This document shows, piece by piece, positions 1-5,459 of a DNA stretch of 5,459 nt (position 1 is its first letter; each line of letters starts with the position of its first letter). The DNA is from Lachnospiraceae bacterium (GTDB taxonomy: Bacteria > Bacillota > Clostridia > Lachnospirales > Lachnospiraceae). Location of the stretch: positions 1 through 5,459 of the forward strand of contig DNJM01000086.1 of the NCBI GenBank assembly GCA_003489085.1, read 5' to 3'. The notes below the pieces were generated by a model. The model made no database searches, was not told the DNA's origin, and was given only the letters and a program-made list of their open reading frames with translations. The position numbers were made by a program, and so were the translations under genes.

Positions 1-791
1 ATGGCACGGATATTAATCTTCCTGCGTGTCAGGATGCATTTATTCAGGCTGTTAAAAAGCTGGGTAAACCGCTGGTTGGCATACATCTGGATGGAAGACC
101 CATTTCAAGCGATATTGCAGATGAAAATCTGGACGCCATTCTGGAATGTTGGACACCGGGGGAATGTGGATCGGAGGCTATAGTAGATGTATTGACAGGG
201 ACGGTTAATCCTTCAGGAAAACTTCCCTGTACTGTGGCAAGAAATGCCGGCCAGCTGCCCATTTGGTACAATCACCTGGGGGGCTCTTCGTGGCATCAGG
301 GCCCGAGTATCGGGTTTGCAGACTATGTGGACCTGCCGCACACACCAAGGTATCCTTTTGGATTTGGATGCAGCTATACCAGTTTTGATTACAAAGATCT
401 GCAGATGAGTTCCACTGAGATCGGGCCAGAGGATAGTCTTACTATTTCAATGAAGATAAAAAACACAGGAAACTGTCATGGGACAGAGATTGTACAGATG
501 TACCTGCAGGATATATTTGCCAGCAGGATGCGCCCTGTAAAGGAGCTGGCAGGATTTATACGTGTTGATCTGGAACCCGGCGAGGAAAAGACAGTAGAGT
601 TTTCGACTGCCGCTTCCCAGACAGCTTTTTATACGGGGAATGACAGATGGATGGTTGAAAAAGGTGATGTATTCGTAATGATAGGAGCTTCCTCGGAGGA
701 TATTCGGCTGAAAGGCACATTCAGAATAGCTGAAAGCCTATTTATCAAAGGTCGGGACAGAGCATTGTGGTCTGATCCAGACTTTGCCTGA
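1..791 (+). CDS. GH3 beta-glycosidase, C-terminal part (5' truncated by window edge)
   Basis: This is the last 262 codons of a glycoside hydrolase family 3 enzyme, read in the frame whose first complete codon is at position 3. GH3 enzymes release sugars from the non-reducing end of beta-linked glycosides. The first 75 residues are the end of the (alpha/beta)6 sandwich domain: a GKPLVGIHLDGRP strand/turn, then WTPGECGSEAIVDVL and NPSGKLP, all standard GH3 blocks. The motif YPFGFGCSYTSF (fragment residues about 117-128) leads into the fibronectin III-like domain (about 133-245; KNTG, VKELAGF, LEPGE are visible). The usual Leu of the GLSYT motif is Cys here. The catalytic nucleophile domain and the signal-peptide region lie upstream of the window, so location and specificity (glucosidase, xylosidase or other) cannot be decided. 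The YNH...WHQG...YVDLPHTPRYPFG stretch resembles clostridial beta-glucosidase/xylosidase-type members. The stop at 789-791 is 9 nt before the kinase gene, suggesting one transcript. Confidence 0.93.
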   Translation, partial: GTDINLPACQDAFIQAVKKLGKPLVGIHLDGRPISSDIADENLDAILECWTPGECGSEAIVDVLTGTVNPSGKLPCTVARNAGQLPIWYNHLGGSSWHQGPSIGFADYVDLPHTPRYPFGFGCSYTSFDYKDLQMSSTEIGPEDSLTISMKIKNTGNCHGTEIVQMYLQDIFASRMRPVKELAGFIRVDLEPGEEKTVEFSTAASQTAFYTGNDRWMVEKGDVFVMIGASSEDIRLKGTFRIAESLFIKGRDRALWSDPDFA

Positions 792-795
792 GGTG
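790..795 (+). promoter_or_regulatory. Shine-Dalgarno for the sensor kinase gene, overlapping the GH3 stop codon
   Basis: GAGGTG sits 5 nt before the ATG at 801 and shares two bases with the GH3 TGA stop at 789-791. This fixes the kinase start. It also means a ribosome terminating on the GH3 gene uncovers or reuses this site, which suggests translational coupling (inference). Confidence 0.75.
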
Positions 796-800
796 AATTT

Positions 801-2477
801 ATGCCCGGGGGTAATAGAGAACTGTTCCGCAACCTGCTGCTGTCAATAGCTATCGTTTTCATCGTCAGTATGGCAATATTCATGGGATTGGGAATCTATT
901 CAGCCGTGCAGAGTGAGCGGCAGGCGTTCATGTTCTATGACAGTATACTTGATACCAGTATGAGACATCTGGATACCCTGATGGAATCTGATGAGCGAGC
1001 CGTCATCAGTACACTATATTACAACAATGGAGTGGAACGTACGGACTTAAAGTCAGATGATTTGCTGACCAGGGGAATAGCAGCCAGAAATCTCCAGAAT
1101 TACATGGAGCAGGAGATCAACACATCTGACAATTCGTGCATGCTGTTCGTTTATAATCCGGAGAGAGATCTCAAGATCAATACGGCGGCTTCGATCGGGA
1201 GTAACTATACTGAGAGCAGGGCACTCTGGCAGATCATCACCGCAAGAGTAGAAGAGAGCGGCAGACCTGATGGCATATGGCATCTGGAGAAGGCAGGGGA
1301 CAGACAGTATTTCATGACGATATTCAGCGTGGATGATATCTATGCCGGCGCTGTTATCGATGCAGGGGGTATTGCTGATGACCTGAATCTTACAGAGGAT
1401 GGTTCGACAGCATTGCTCCTTCCGGATGATCAGATTTCCATCAAACCGACAGATCTAAAAAGACCGTGGATGTCCAGAAAAATAGATTTTGTGAAACCGG
1501 TATCAGGAAGTGACTTCAGCCTGCTGATCGAACTGACACCTGCCATGAATTCAAGAAACCTGTATGTATATATTGTACTTCTGATTCTGGCAGTAATGGT
1601 CGTTACGTTTATTTTTACAGCTAACCTGCATTATCAGAAACAGAGCCTGATCAATCCACTGGTACAGCTGCAGCAGGCGATGCTCTCTTTTGGTAAGGGC
1701 AATCTGGACATCCGGCTTGGAAAAGCAAAAAACAAAGATATCGACGATCTGTACCAGACCTTCAATCAGATGACGGAACAGATCAAGCTGCTCAAAATAC
1801 AGGTATATGATGACAAGCTTGAGAAGCAGACAATCATGAGCAACTATCTGAAACTGCAGATCCAGCCACATTTCTATGCGAATATCCTGAATATTATCTA
1901 TGGTCTGGCAGGCTTGCAGGACTACAGAAAAATTCAGGCTCTTTCCAAGTCTACGGCAGAGTACTTCAGGTATCTGCTGGCAGAGAAGGGAACCTTCCAT
2001 CCGCTTGGAAATGAACTGACATGTGTGCATGATTTCGCGGCGATCCAGGAGATCCGATATGAGTCAATGATCTCCTTTGATCTTCAGGTGGATGAATCCC
2101 TGATGGAGCAGCCGGTACCCCCTATGATCATCCTGACGTTCCTGAATAATGCCGTCAAACACAATATAACCTATGTTGAAAAACTGGTTATCAAAGTGTC
2201 AGCCTGCAGTACAGGTCAGAATTTGGTCATCGGTGTAGAAGACAATGGAAGGGGAATGGATCCGGAACTGGCCGCCCGAATTACCGATAGAGATTACAAT
2301 GATCAAAGCGGGAAGCATGTCGGAATCAGTAATCTGATACAGCGAATGAATATGCTGTATCAGGGCAGCTGGTCAATAAGGATTTCAACAGAAAAAGGGG
2401 AAGGGACGTCTGTGAAGCTGACGATTCCTCTTATTGCGCAGGAGGGAAATTCAGAAAATGAAAATACTCATAGTTGA
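801..2477 (+). CDS. YesM-type sensor histidine kinase (LytS-class, membrane bound)
   Basis: This 558-residue protein is the sensor half of a two-component system; kinases of this class usually regulate sugar uptake genes. Visible order: a short basic N-terminus; transmembrane helix 1 (about 12-35); an extracellular sensing region (about 36-252, no motif I can name, by position and size perhaps Cache-like); transmembrane helix 2 (about 254-274); a HAMP linker (about 284-333, with INPLVQLQQAM and the DIDDLYQTFNQM helix); the His_kinase domain with QIQPHFYANILN, His357 being the predicted phosphorylated residue; and a HATPase_c domain. The HATPase_c domain has an N box NNAVKH (449-454), a G1 box DNGRGMD (481-487), a G2 box around GISN (508-511) and GEGTSV (533-538). 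Compared with the usual NPHFLFNTLN and VENAIKH, the H and N boxes are divergent, but the key His, Asn and Gly residues are kept. The start is set by GAGGTG at 790-795. Its 3' end overlaps the response regulator gene, the expected partner. Confidence 0.93.
   Translation: MPGGNRELFRNLLLSIAIVFIVSMAIFMGLGIYSAVQSERQAFMFYDSILDTSMRHLDTLMESDERAVISTLYYNNGVERTDLKSDDLLTRGIAARNLQNYMEQEINTSDNSCMLFVYNPERDLKINTAASIGSNYTESRALWQIITARVEESGRPDGIWHLEKAGDRQYFMTIFSVDDIYAGAVIDAGGIADDLNLTEDGSTALLLPDDQISIKPTDLKRPWMSRKIDFVKPVSGSDFSLLIELTPAMNSRNLYVYIVLLILAVMVVTFIFTANLHYQKQSLINPLVQLQQAMLSFGKGNLDIRLGKAKNKDIDDLYQTFNQMTEQIKLLKIQVYDDKLEKQTIMSNYLKLQIQPHFYANILNIIYGLAGLQDYRKIQALSKSTAEYFRYLLAEKGTFHPLGNELTCVHDFAAIQEIRYESMISFDLQVDESLMEQPVPPMIILTFLNNAVKHNITYVEKLVIKVSACSTGQNLVIGVEDNGRGMDPELAARITDRDYNDQSGKHVGISNLIQRMNMLYQGSWSIRISTEKGEGTSVKLTIPLIAQEGNSENENTHS
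2440..2446 (+). promoter_or_regulatory. Shine-Dalgarno for the response regulator gene, inside the kinase coding sequence
   Basis: AGGAGGG lies 11 nt before the ATG at 2458. The spacing is slightly long, but the match is strong. It decides in favour of ATG 2458 over the in-frame TTG at 2434, which lies upstream of this site and would add eight residues before the usual receiver N-terminus MKILIVDDE. Confidence 0.75.
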
Positions 2478-3201
2478 TGATGAACTAATTGCTCTGAATA
2501 TTCTTAAGCAATCCGTTCGCTGGAGAGAACTGGGTATCACGGAGGTTTATACCGCAATGAATGCAGATGCAGCCAAGAAAATTCTCATGACAGAGAATAT
2601 TGATCTGGCTCTGTGTGATATAGAACTTCCCGGAGAGAGCGGACTCGATCTGATCTGCTGGATCCAGAAGATTTATCCGGGAATTGTCTGCATCATACTG
2701 ACAGCTTTTCCGGACTTTAATTATGCAAGAAGCGCGATTTCCCTCGGCGTTTTTGAATACCTTCTCAAGCCGACTTCTCCAACTGAGATTGAGAGTACAG
2801 TCAAAAAGGCGATAGAAAGAATTGAAGCAGACAGGACACCACAGCCAGTCGATGGGACAGAAAGCGTCCGGGATCAGGATGCTGTCGCTGCTGTTAAACA
2901 ATATATCGAGAAGCATTATAACGATGTCATTACCCGCAATATGCTGGAGAAACTGGTCAGTTTCAACCATGATTACCTCAACCGGATTTTCAAGAAGGAA
3001 ACCGGATACAGTCTGATAGAATATATCCAGTACTACAGGATCATCATGGCCAAGAAGCTCCTTCGCACAACCAGCCTGTCGGTTGCCGAAATCGGAGAGA
3101 AAATCGGAATTGATGAACCTGCCTACTTCATAAGAGTATTCAGGAAGTGGACCGGTATGACACCCGGAAATTATCGCAGAGAGCATGATTCCGACAACTG
3201 A
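2458..3201 (+). CDS. YesN-type response regulator: receiver plus AraC-family DNA-binding domain
   Basis: This 247-residue cytoplasmic transcription factor is the expected phosphorylation partner of the upstream kinase. The receiver domain (about 1-122) has the acidic pair Asp7-Asp8, the phospho-acceptor Asp54 in LALCDIELPGESG, Thr82 in ILTAF and Lys104 in LLKP, so every residue needed for phosphotransfer is present. After a short charged linker (about 123-141) comes an AraC/XylS domain (about 143-243) with two helix-turn-helix units. The first includes NRIFKKETG (175-183); the second, SVAEIGEKIGIDEPAYF, is followed by the signature FRKWTGMTPGNYR (228-240). Many YesN relatives carry a longer central region, so this is a compact member. 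The start ATG overlaps the kinase stop by 20 nt, indicating co-expression. The likely target is the transporter operon starting at 3343, and possibly its own operon (inference from gene order). Confidence 0.93.
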   Translation: MKILIVDDELIALNILKQSVRWRELGITEVYTAMNADAAKKILMTENIDLALCDIELPGESGLDLICWIQKIYPGIVCIILTAFPDFNYARSAISLGVFEYLLKPTSPTEIESTVKKAIERIEADRTPQPVDGTESVRDQDAVAAVKQYIEKHYNDVITRNMLEKLVSFNHDYLNRIFKKETGYSLIEYIQYYRIIMAKKLLRTTSLSVAEIGEKIGIDEPAYFIRVFRKWTGMTPGNYRREHDSDN

Positions 3202-3259
3202 CAAGTCTAAATCGTACAATTTCAAATCTATATCCACATATCACTGCAAGTTTTCGTCA

Positions 3260-3268
3260 TGTTAGAAT
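3260..3268 (+). promoter_or_regulatory. Possible extended -10 promoter for the transporter operon
   Basis: TGTTAGAAT fits an extended -10 element: TG, one base, then TAGAAT, five of six matches to TATAAT. The segment at -35 with 17-nt spacing (3240-3245, ATCACT) matches TTGACA at only three positions. A weak -35 is typical of promoters that depend on an activator such as an AraC-type regulator. Transcription would begin near 3275. Found by eye only, so tentative. Confidence 0.3.
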
Positions 3269-3286
3269 ATCATTGGTTCAATGATA
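3268..3286 (+). repeat. Perfect palindrome, 8-3-8, near the predicted transcription start
   Basis: TATCATTG and CAATGATA (3268-3275 and 3279-3286) are perfect reverse complements separated by GTT. The palindrome directly follows, and by one base overlaps, the possible -10 element. In DNA it could be an operator for a dimeric repressor; in RNA it could form a hairpin at the 5' end of the transporter mRNA. AraC-type regulators usually bind direct repeats, so it may belong to another regulator. Function is inferred; the symmetry is directly visible. Confidence 0.5.
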
Positions 3287-3288
3287 AA

Positions 3289-3313
3289 GCTTCGGTGCAG
3301 GCAGGCGCGAAGC
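3289..3313 (+). repeat. Inverted repeat GCTTCG/CGAAGC in the leader
   Basis: GCTTCG (3289-3294) and CGAAGC (3308-3313) are complementary across a 13-nt loop and lie 13 nt before the Shine-Dalgarno of the binding protein gene. They could form a second leader hairpin next to the palindrome at 3268-3286. There is no U-tract, so this is not a terminator. Six pairs over a 13-nt loop could be chance. Confidence 0.3.
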
Positions 3314-3326
3314 GAAGTATACCGAC

Positions 3327-3333
3327 AGGAGGG
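3327..3333 (+). promoter_or_regulatory. Strong Shine-Dalgarno for the sugar-binding protein gene
   Basis: AGGAGGG lies 9 nt before the ATG at 3343. It is the best ribosome site in the window, fitting a binding protein that is made in excess of its transporter. It selects ATG 3343 over the in-frame ATG at 3259, which has no ribosome site and would bury the signal peptide. Confidence 0.85.
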
Positions 3334-3342
3334 TTAATTCAA

Positions 3343-3426
3343 ATGAAAAAACGTAAAGTAGTTGCAATGATCGCTTCAGTGCTGGCTGCTGTCACACTGA
3401 CAGGAGGCTACGCTTCTGCAAATGCA
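3343..3426 (+). other. Signal peptide without lipobox cysteine
   Basis: Residues 1-28 form a Sec signal peptide. The sequence LTGG (19-22) sits exactly where lipoproteins of this family have LTGC. Codon 22 is GGC, one base from TGC. Downstream ASA and ANA motifs provide plausible signal peptidase I cleavage sites, so the protein may be released instead of lipid-anchored. Confidence 0.65.
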
Positions 3427-4851
3427 GAAGATACGGCGTCTGTTTTGAAGGACGGAAATGTAGTTACACTTAAAATGATGTTTCCCGGTGCCAATTCCCA
3501 TCCAGCGGATATGATCGAGATTCAGGATGAAATGAACAAGATCATCCAGCAGACCGTTGATGCTCAGCTGGAATTGATGCCTGTAGAACCAGGTGCTTAC
3601 TATGATCAGGAGAATCTGATTCTTTCCTCCGGTGAGAAGCTGGACATACTCTTTGTTCTGAACCAGTCACAGGAACTGGCCAACAGAGGACAGCTGCTGC
3701 CGATGACCGATCTGATCAAGGATTACGGAAAAGACGTGGACGCAGCGATGGGCGACTATATTAAAGCCTGCTATGTGAACAACGAGCTGTATGGTCTTCC
3801 TACTTTCCATGAATATTCACAGCAGGGAGGTCTGATGTGCCTTGCAGATATTCTTGATGAGACGGGTTATACGACAGATGATATCAAATCCTGGGACGAT
3901 GTGGAAAATGTTCTGACCAAAGTCAAGGAACTGTATCCTGATGTGTATCCGCTGGTAACGCCCGAGGCTGGTAAGGGCTGCTTCGAGTACTATTATCTGG
4001 GAACTTTTGATACTTTTCTCACTTATGGTGTCGGATGCTATGCAGACGATGATCCGTCCGATGGCGTTGAGATCATCAACATGTACAGCACACCTGAGTA
4101 TAAGGAAATGGCCGAAAGGGCTTACGACTGGAACCAGAAAGGGTTCTTCCTGCCGGATGCTACGACCGGAACAACTCAGTGTTATGATTACTTCAGAGCC
4201 GGGACAGGGTTCGGTTGTATCAGTTTAATCCATCCGGGAACTGTTTCTGAGAATTCCGCAAGTTCAGGTCAGAATATAGCGGTAAAAGCACTGACCCCTT
4301 CCGTGATTACCACTGCCAAAGTTAACTTCGCCCAGTATGCTATTCCCACACAGTGTGTGAGCCCTGAAAAGGCAATGGCTGTGCTTAATCTCCTGTACAC
4401 CAACAGTGATATGCAGAATCTGTTCCGTTTCGGTATCGAAGGCAAGGATTATGTATTCACAGATAAAGAGAATGGCATAGTCGGATATCCTGATGGTGTT
4501 GATGCATCGAATGTAGGCTGGACAAATGGACTCTGGCTCAGCGGCAACAGCGCAATTGCCTATACATTTGAAACTGATGAACCTGATATTTATGAGCAAT
4601 TCAACAGGTTCAATACAGAAGGCAGGATGTCTCCTCTGTATGGCTTTGCATATGACAGTTCCAATTGCAGGAATGAATTGTCTGCCATCAGCAATGTAGT
4701 AAACAAGTACAAGGATCTCATTGAAACCGGTGCTTCCGATCCGGCGGAGTCGTTGGACAAGTTCAATAAGGAACTTGACCAGGCAGGCATGCAGAATGTG
4801 ATAGAAGATTATCAGGCTCAGGTTGACACCTGGCTTTCCAGTCAGCAGTAA
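3343..4851 (+). CDS. ABC transporter extracellular sugar-binding protein (family 1, DUF3502-type)
   Basis: This 502-residue exported protein captures an oligosaccharide outside the cell and delivers it to the permeases encoded next. The signal peptide is clear: basic MKKRK, a hydrophobic core (about 6-20), then TGGYASANA, with signal peptidase I sites possible after ASA (residue 26) or ANA (28). The mature part begins VVTLKMMFPGANSH, the usual first strand of LplA/YtcQ-like binding proteins. It contains LDILFVLNQSQELANRGQLLPMTDLIKDYG and ELYGLPTF, typical of family 1 solute-binding proteins. The C-terminus (about 430-502: SPLYGFAYDSS, AISNVVNKYK, ETGASDP, FNKELDQAGM, then a final helix ending DTWLSSQQ) is the DUF3502 pattern. 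Most Gram-positive relatives are lipoproteins with an LxGC box. Here the matching site is LTGG, with Gly22 (codon GGC at 3406-3408) where Cys is expected, so no lipid anchor is predicted. Substrate is unknown; the neighbouring GH3 gene suggests a beta-linked oligosaccharide. Confidence 0.93.
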   Translation: MKKRKVVAMIASVLAAVTLTGGYASANAEDTASVLKDGNVVTLKMMFPGANSHPADMIEIQDEMNKIIQQTVDAQLELMPVEPGAYYDQENLILSSGEKLDILFVLNQSQELANRGQLLPMTDLIKDYGKDVDAAMGDYIKACYVNNELYGLPTFHEYSQQGGLMCLADILDETGYTTDDIKSWDDVENVLTKVKELYPDVYPLVTPEAGKGCFEYYYLGTFDTFLTYGVGCYADDDPSDGVEIINMYSTPEYKEMAERAYDWNQKGFFLPDATTGTTQCYDYFRAGTGFGCISLIHPGTVSENSASSGQNIAVKALTPSVITTAKVNFAQYAIPTQCVSPEKAMAVLNLLYTNSDMQNLFRFGIEGKDYVFTDKENGIVGYPDGVDASNVGWTNGLWLSGNSAIAYTFETDEPDIYEQFNRFNTEGRMSPLYGFAYDSSNCRNELSAISNVVNKYKDLIETGASDPAESLDKFNKELDQAGMQNVIEDYQAQVDTWLSSQQ

Positions 4852-4882
4852 CTGCCAAATCTGAACGACATTTCTGTCACAA

Positions 4883-4911
4883 ACCAGGAAGATTATAATA
4901 ATCTTCCTGGT
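4883..4911 (+). terminator. Perfect 13-bp stem-loop: probable attenuator or mRNA-stabilising hairpin
   Basis: ACCAGGAAGATTA (4883-4895) and TAATCTTCCTGGT (4899-4911) pair perfectly around a 3-nt TAA centre; the A-T pairs next to it probably open to give a larger loop. It lies 31 nt after the binding protein stop. The following bases, AATTTATTAG, are AT-rich but not a run of T, so it is a poor classical terminator. In sugar ABC operons, hairpins at this position commonly protect or partly terminate the upstream message, giving more binding protein than permease. That role is inferred from position. Confidence 0.6.
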
Positions 4912-4920
4912 AATTTATTA

Positions 4921-4928
4921 GAAGGGGG
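4921..4928 (+). promoter_or_regulatory. Shine-Dalgarno for the permease gene
   Basis: GAAGGGGG lies 8 nt before the ATG at 4937 and supports this start. It is 9 nt downstream of the stem-loop, close enough that the folded hairpin might affect ribosome access. Confidence 0.65.
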
Positions 4929-4936
4929 CAATCCTT

Positions 4937-5459
4937 ATGGAAGGAAACATTGCTGTATTGAAGAAAAAGAGCAGAATCAGAAAACATATTCCGATTTATC
5001 TTCTGGCACTCCCGGGTGTCGTATACATGCTGATTAATAATTATATTCCTATGGTTGGTATTATTATTGCTTTCAAGAATGTAAATTTCAGGAAGGGAAT
5101 CTTTGGCAGTGACTGGGCTGGTCTGTCAAATTTCGAGTACCTGTTTAAGACACCGGATGCGTTCAACATGACGCGGAATACCATTCTGTATAATATGGCA
5201 TTCATTATCGTCAATAATGTAACCGCAATCATGATTGCTTTGCTGCTCAGCCGGATAAAAGGAAAGAGGAAGCTCAAAGCATATCAGACTTTTGTCCTGG
5301 TTCCTTCCCTTATATCTATTGTTATTGTCAGTTACCTTTCTTATGCGTTTCTGAACGGACAGACTGGTTTGATTAATAGTATACGTACAGGGCTTGGACA
5401 GAGTACGATCTCATTCTACACAGAGCCGAAGTACTGGCCTGCAATCCTGATTTTTATCA
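4937..5459 (+). CDS. ABC sugar transporter permease, LplB/YteP (MalF) type, 3' truncated by window edge
   Basis: The first 174 codons of an inner-membrane permease are open to the end of the window. It would form the transport channel with a second permease, probably encoded next, and receive sugar from the binding protein upstream. A basic cytoplasmic N-terminus (KKKSRIRKH) leads into transmembrane helix 1 (about 19-46) with the family pattern ALPGVVYMLINNYIPMVGI followed by IAFKNVNF. Next come KGIFGSDWAGLSNFEYLF (about 53-70) and helix 2 (about 80-103). A charged loop RIKGKRKLKAYQ is followed by helix 3 (from about 118: FVLVPSLISIVIVSYL), and then AFLNGQTGLIN, the usual run-up to the permease core. 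Together these match LplB/YteP-type permeases (COG4209-like) that work with DUF3502 binding proteins. The EAA loop that contacts the ATPase lies beyond the window, and no ATPase gene is seen; in this family it is often supplied by a shared MsmK-like protein encoded elsewhere (established for relatives, not shown here). Confidence 0.92.
   Translation, partial: MEGNIAVLKKKSRIRKHIPIYLLALPGVVYMLINNYIPMVGIIIAFKNVNFRKGIFGSDWAGLSNFEYLFKTPDAFNMTRNTILYNMAFIIVNNVTAIMIALLLSRIKGKRKLKAYQTFVLVPSLISIVIVSYLSYAFLNGQTGLINSIRTGLGQSTISFYTEPKYWPAILIFI

Larger units (their letters stand above)
3202..3342 (+). other. Intergenic region and leader before the sugar-binding protein gene
   Basis: This 141-nt gap is the longest non-coding stretch in the window and the natural place for the transporter operon promoter and for binding of the AraC-type regulator. 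The first part (3202-3260) is AT-rich. It holds a possible extended -10, an 8-bp palindrome, a second inverted repeat and a strong ribosome binding site, each listed separately. No U-tailed hairpin follows the regulator stop, so read-through from the regulatory genes is possible. No tRNA, riboswitch or coding pattern was recognised. Confidence 0.6.
4852..4936 (+). other. Intergenic region between binding protein and permease genes
   Basis: This 85-nt gap holds a strong stem-loop at 4883-4911 and the permease ribosome binding site. A small GACA/TGTC inverted repeat at 4867-4878 is short enough to be chance. No separate gene fits here. Confidence 0.6.

Noticed and set aside
1..183. Open frame with ATG at position 1
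   Set aside because: It is out of frame with the GH3 gene. The frame beginning at position 3 gives continuous GH3 motifs through this stretch, so this is a shadow.
1551..2030. 159-codon open frame on the minus strand opposite the kinase
   Set aside because: It is antisense to the membrane, HAMP and H-box coding region, and its apparent hydrophobicity reflects the opposite strand. No independent support.
2434..2457. TTG start for the response regulator
   Set aside because: The Shine-Dalgarno AGGAGGG lies downstream of it, and receiver domains normally begin as MKILIVDDE does from ATG 2458.
3209..3228. Direct repeat AAATC (3209-3213 and 3224-3228), considered as an AraC-type regulator site
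   Set aside because: Five bases with a 15-nt period in AT-rich DNA are easily chance, and the spacing does not fit about two helical turns.
2485..3237. 250-codon open frame on the minus strand opposite the response regulator
   Set aside because: It mirrors a well-supported receiver/AraC gene, its translation has no recognisable motif, and no ribosome site was noticed. It is a codon-bias shadow.
3259..3342. Upstream in-frame ATG that would lengthen the binding protein by 28 residues
   Set aside because: No ribosome site precedes it, the extension overlaps the possible promoter and palindrome, and it would put the signal peptide inside the protein. ATG 3343 has AGGAGGG at 9 nt.
4894..4899. 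TATAAT, a perfect -10 hexamer, before the permease gene
   Set aside because: It is made by the centre of the 4883-4911 stem-loop, and no credible -35 lies 16-18 nt upstream. The permease is better explained as co-transcribed with the binding protein.

Overview
This window reads as an ordinary but well-organised carbohydrate-use locus from a Gram-positive, low-to-moderate-GC bacterium. The most likely source is a gut-type member of the Clostridia such as Lachnospiraceae. That placement is inferred from strong AGGAGG-type ribosome binding sites, a YesM/YesN-type two-component pair, a DUF3502-type sugar-binding protein followed by a LplB/YteP-type permease, and a glycoside hydrolase family 3 (GH3) enzyme. 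No 16S or other marker gene is present, so genus cannot be given. All genes are on the + strand and both ends of the window cut through genes.

Layout: (1) 1-791 is the 3' end of a GH3 beta-glycosidase: the end of the C-terminal sandwich domain plus the fibronectin III-like domain. (2) 801-2477 is a membrane sensor histidine kinase of the LytS/YesM class. It starts 9 nt after the GH3 stop, and its Shine-Dalgarno overlaps that stop. (3) 2458-3201 is a short YesN-type response regulator (receiver plus AraC-type DNA-binding domain) that overlaps the kinase gene by 20 nt. (4) 3202-3342 is a 141-nt intergenic region with a possible extended -10 promoter and two inverted repeats. (5) 3343-4851 is a secreted ABC sugar-binding protein. 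(6) 4852-4936 holds a perfect 13-bp stem-loop between the binding protein and the transporter genes. (7) From 4937 to the window edge is the start of a MalF-type ABC permease.

Inferred working model: the sensor kinase detects an extracellular sugar, or the loaded binding protein, and phosphorylates the regulator. The regulator activates the transporter operon, probably from the 3202-3342 region. The imported oligosaccharide is then hydrolysed by the GH3 enzyme, whose gene is probably co-transcribed with the regulators. The substrate cannot be read from the sequence; beta-linked gluco-, xylo- or similar oligosaccharides are reasonable.

I found no mobile element, CRISPR array, RNA gene or evidently new system. 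The points most worth a second look are the binding protein's signal peptide, which lacks the lipobox cysteine by one base; the stem-loop at 4883-4911; and the palindrome sitting where the transporter transcript would start.
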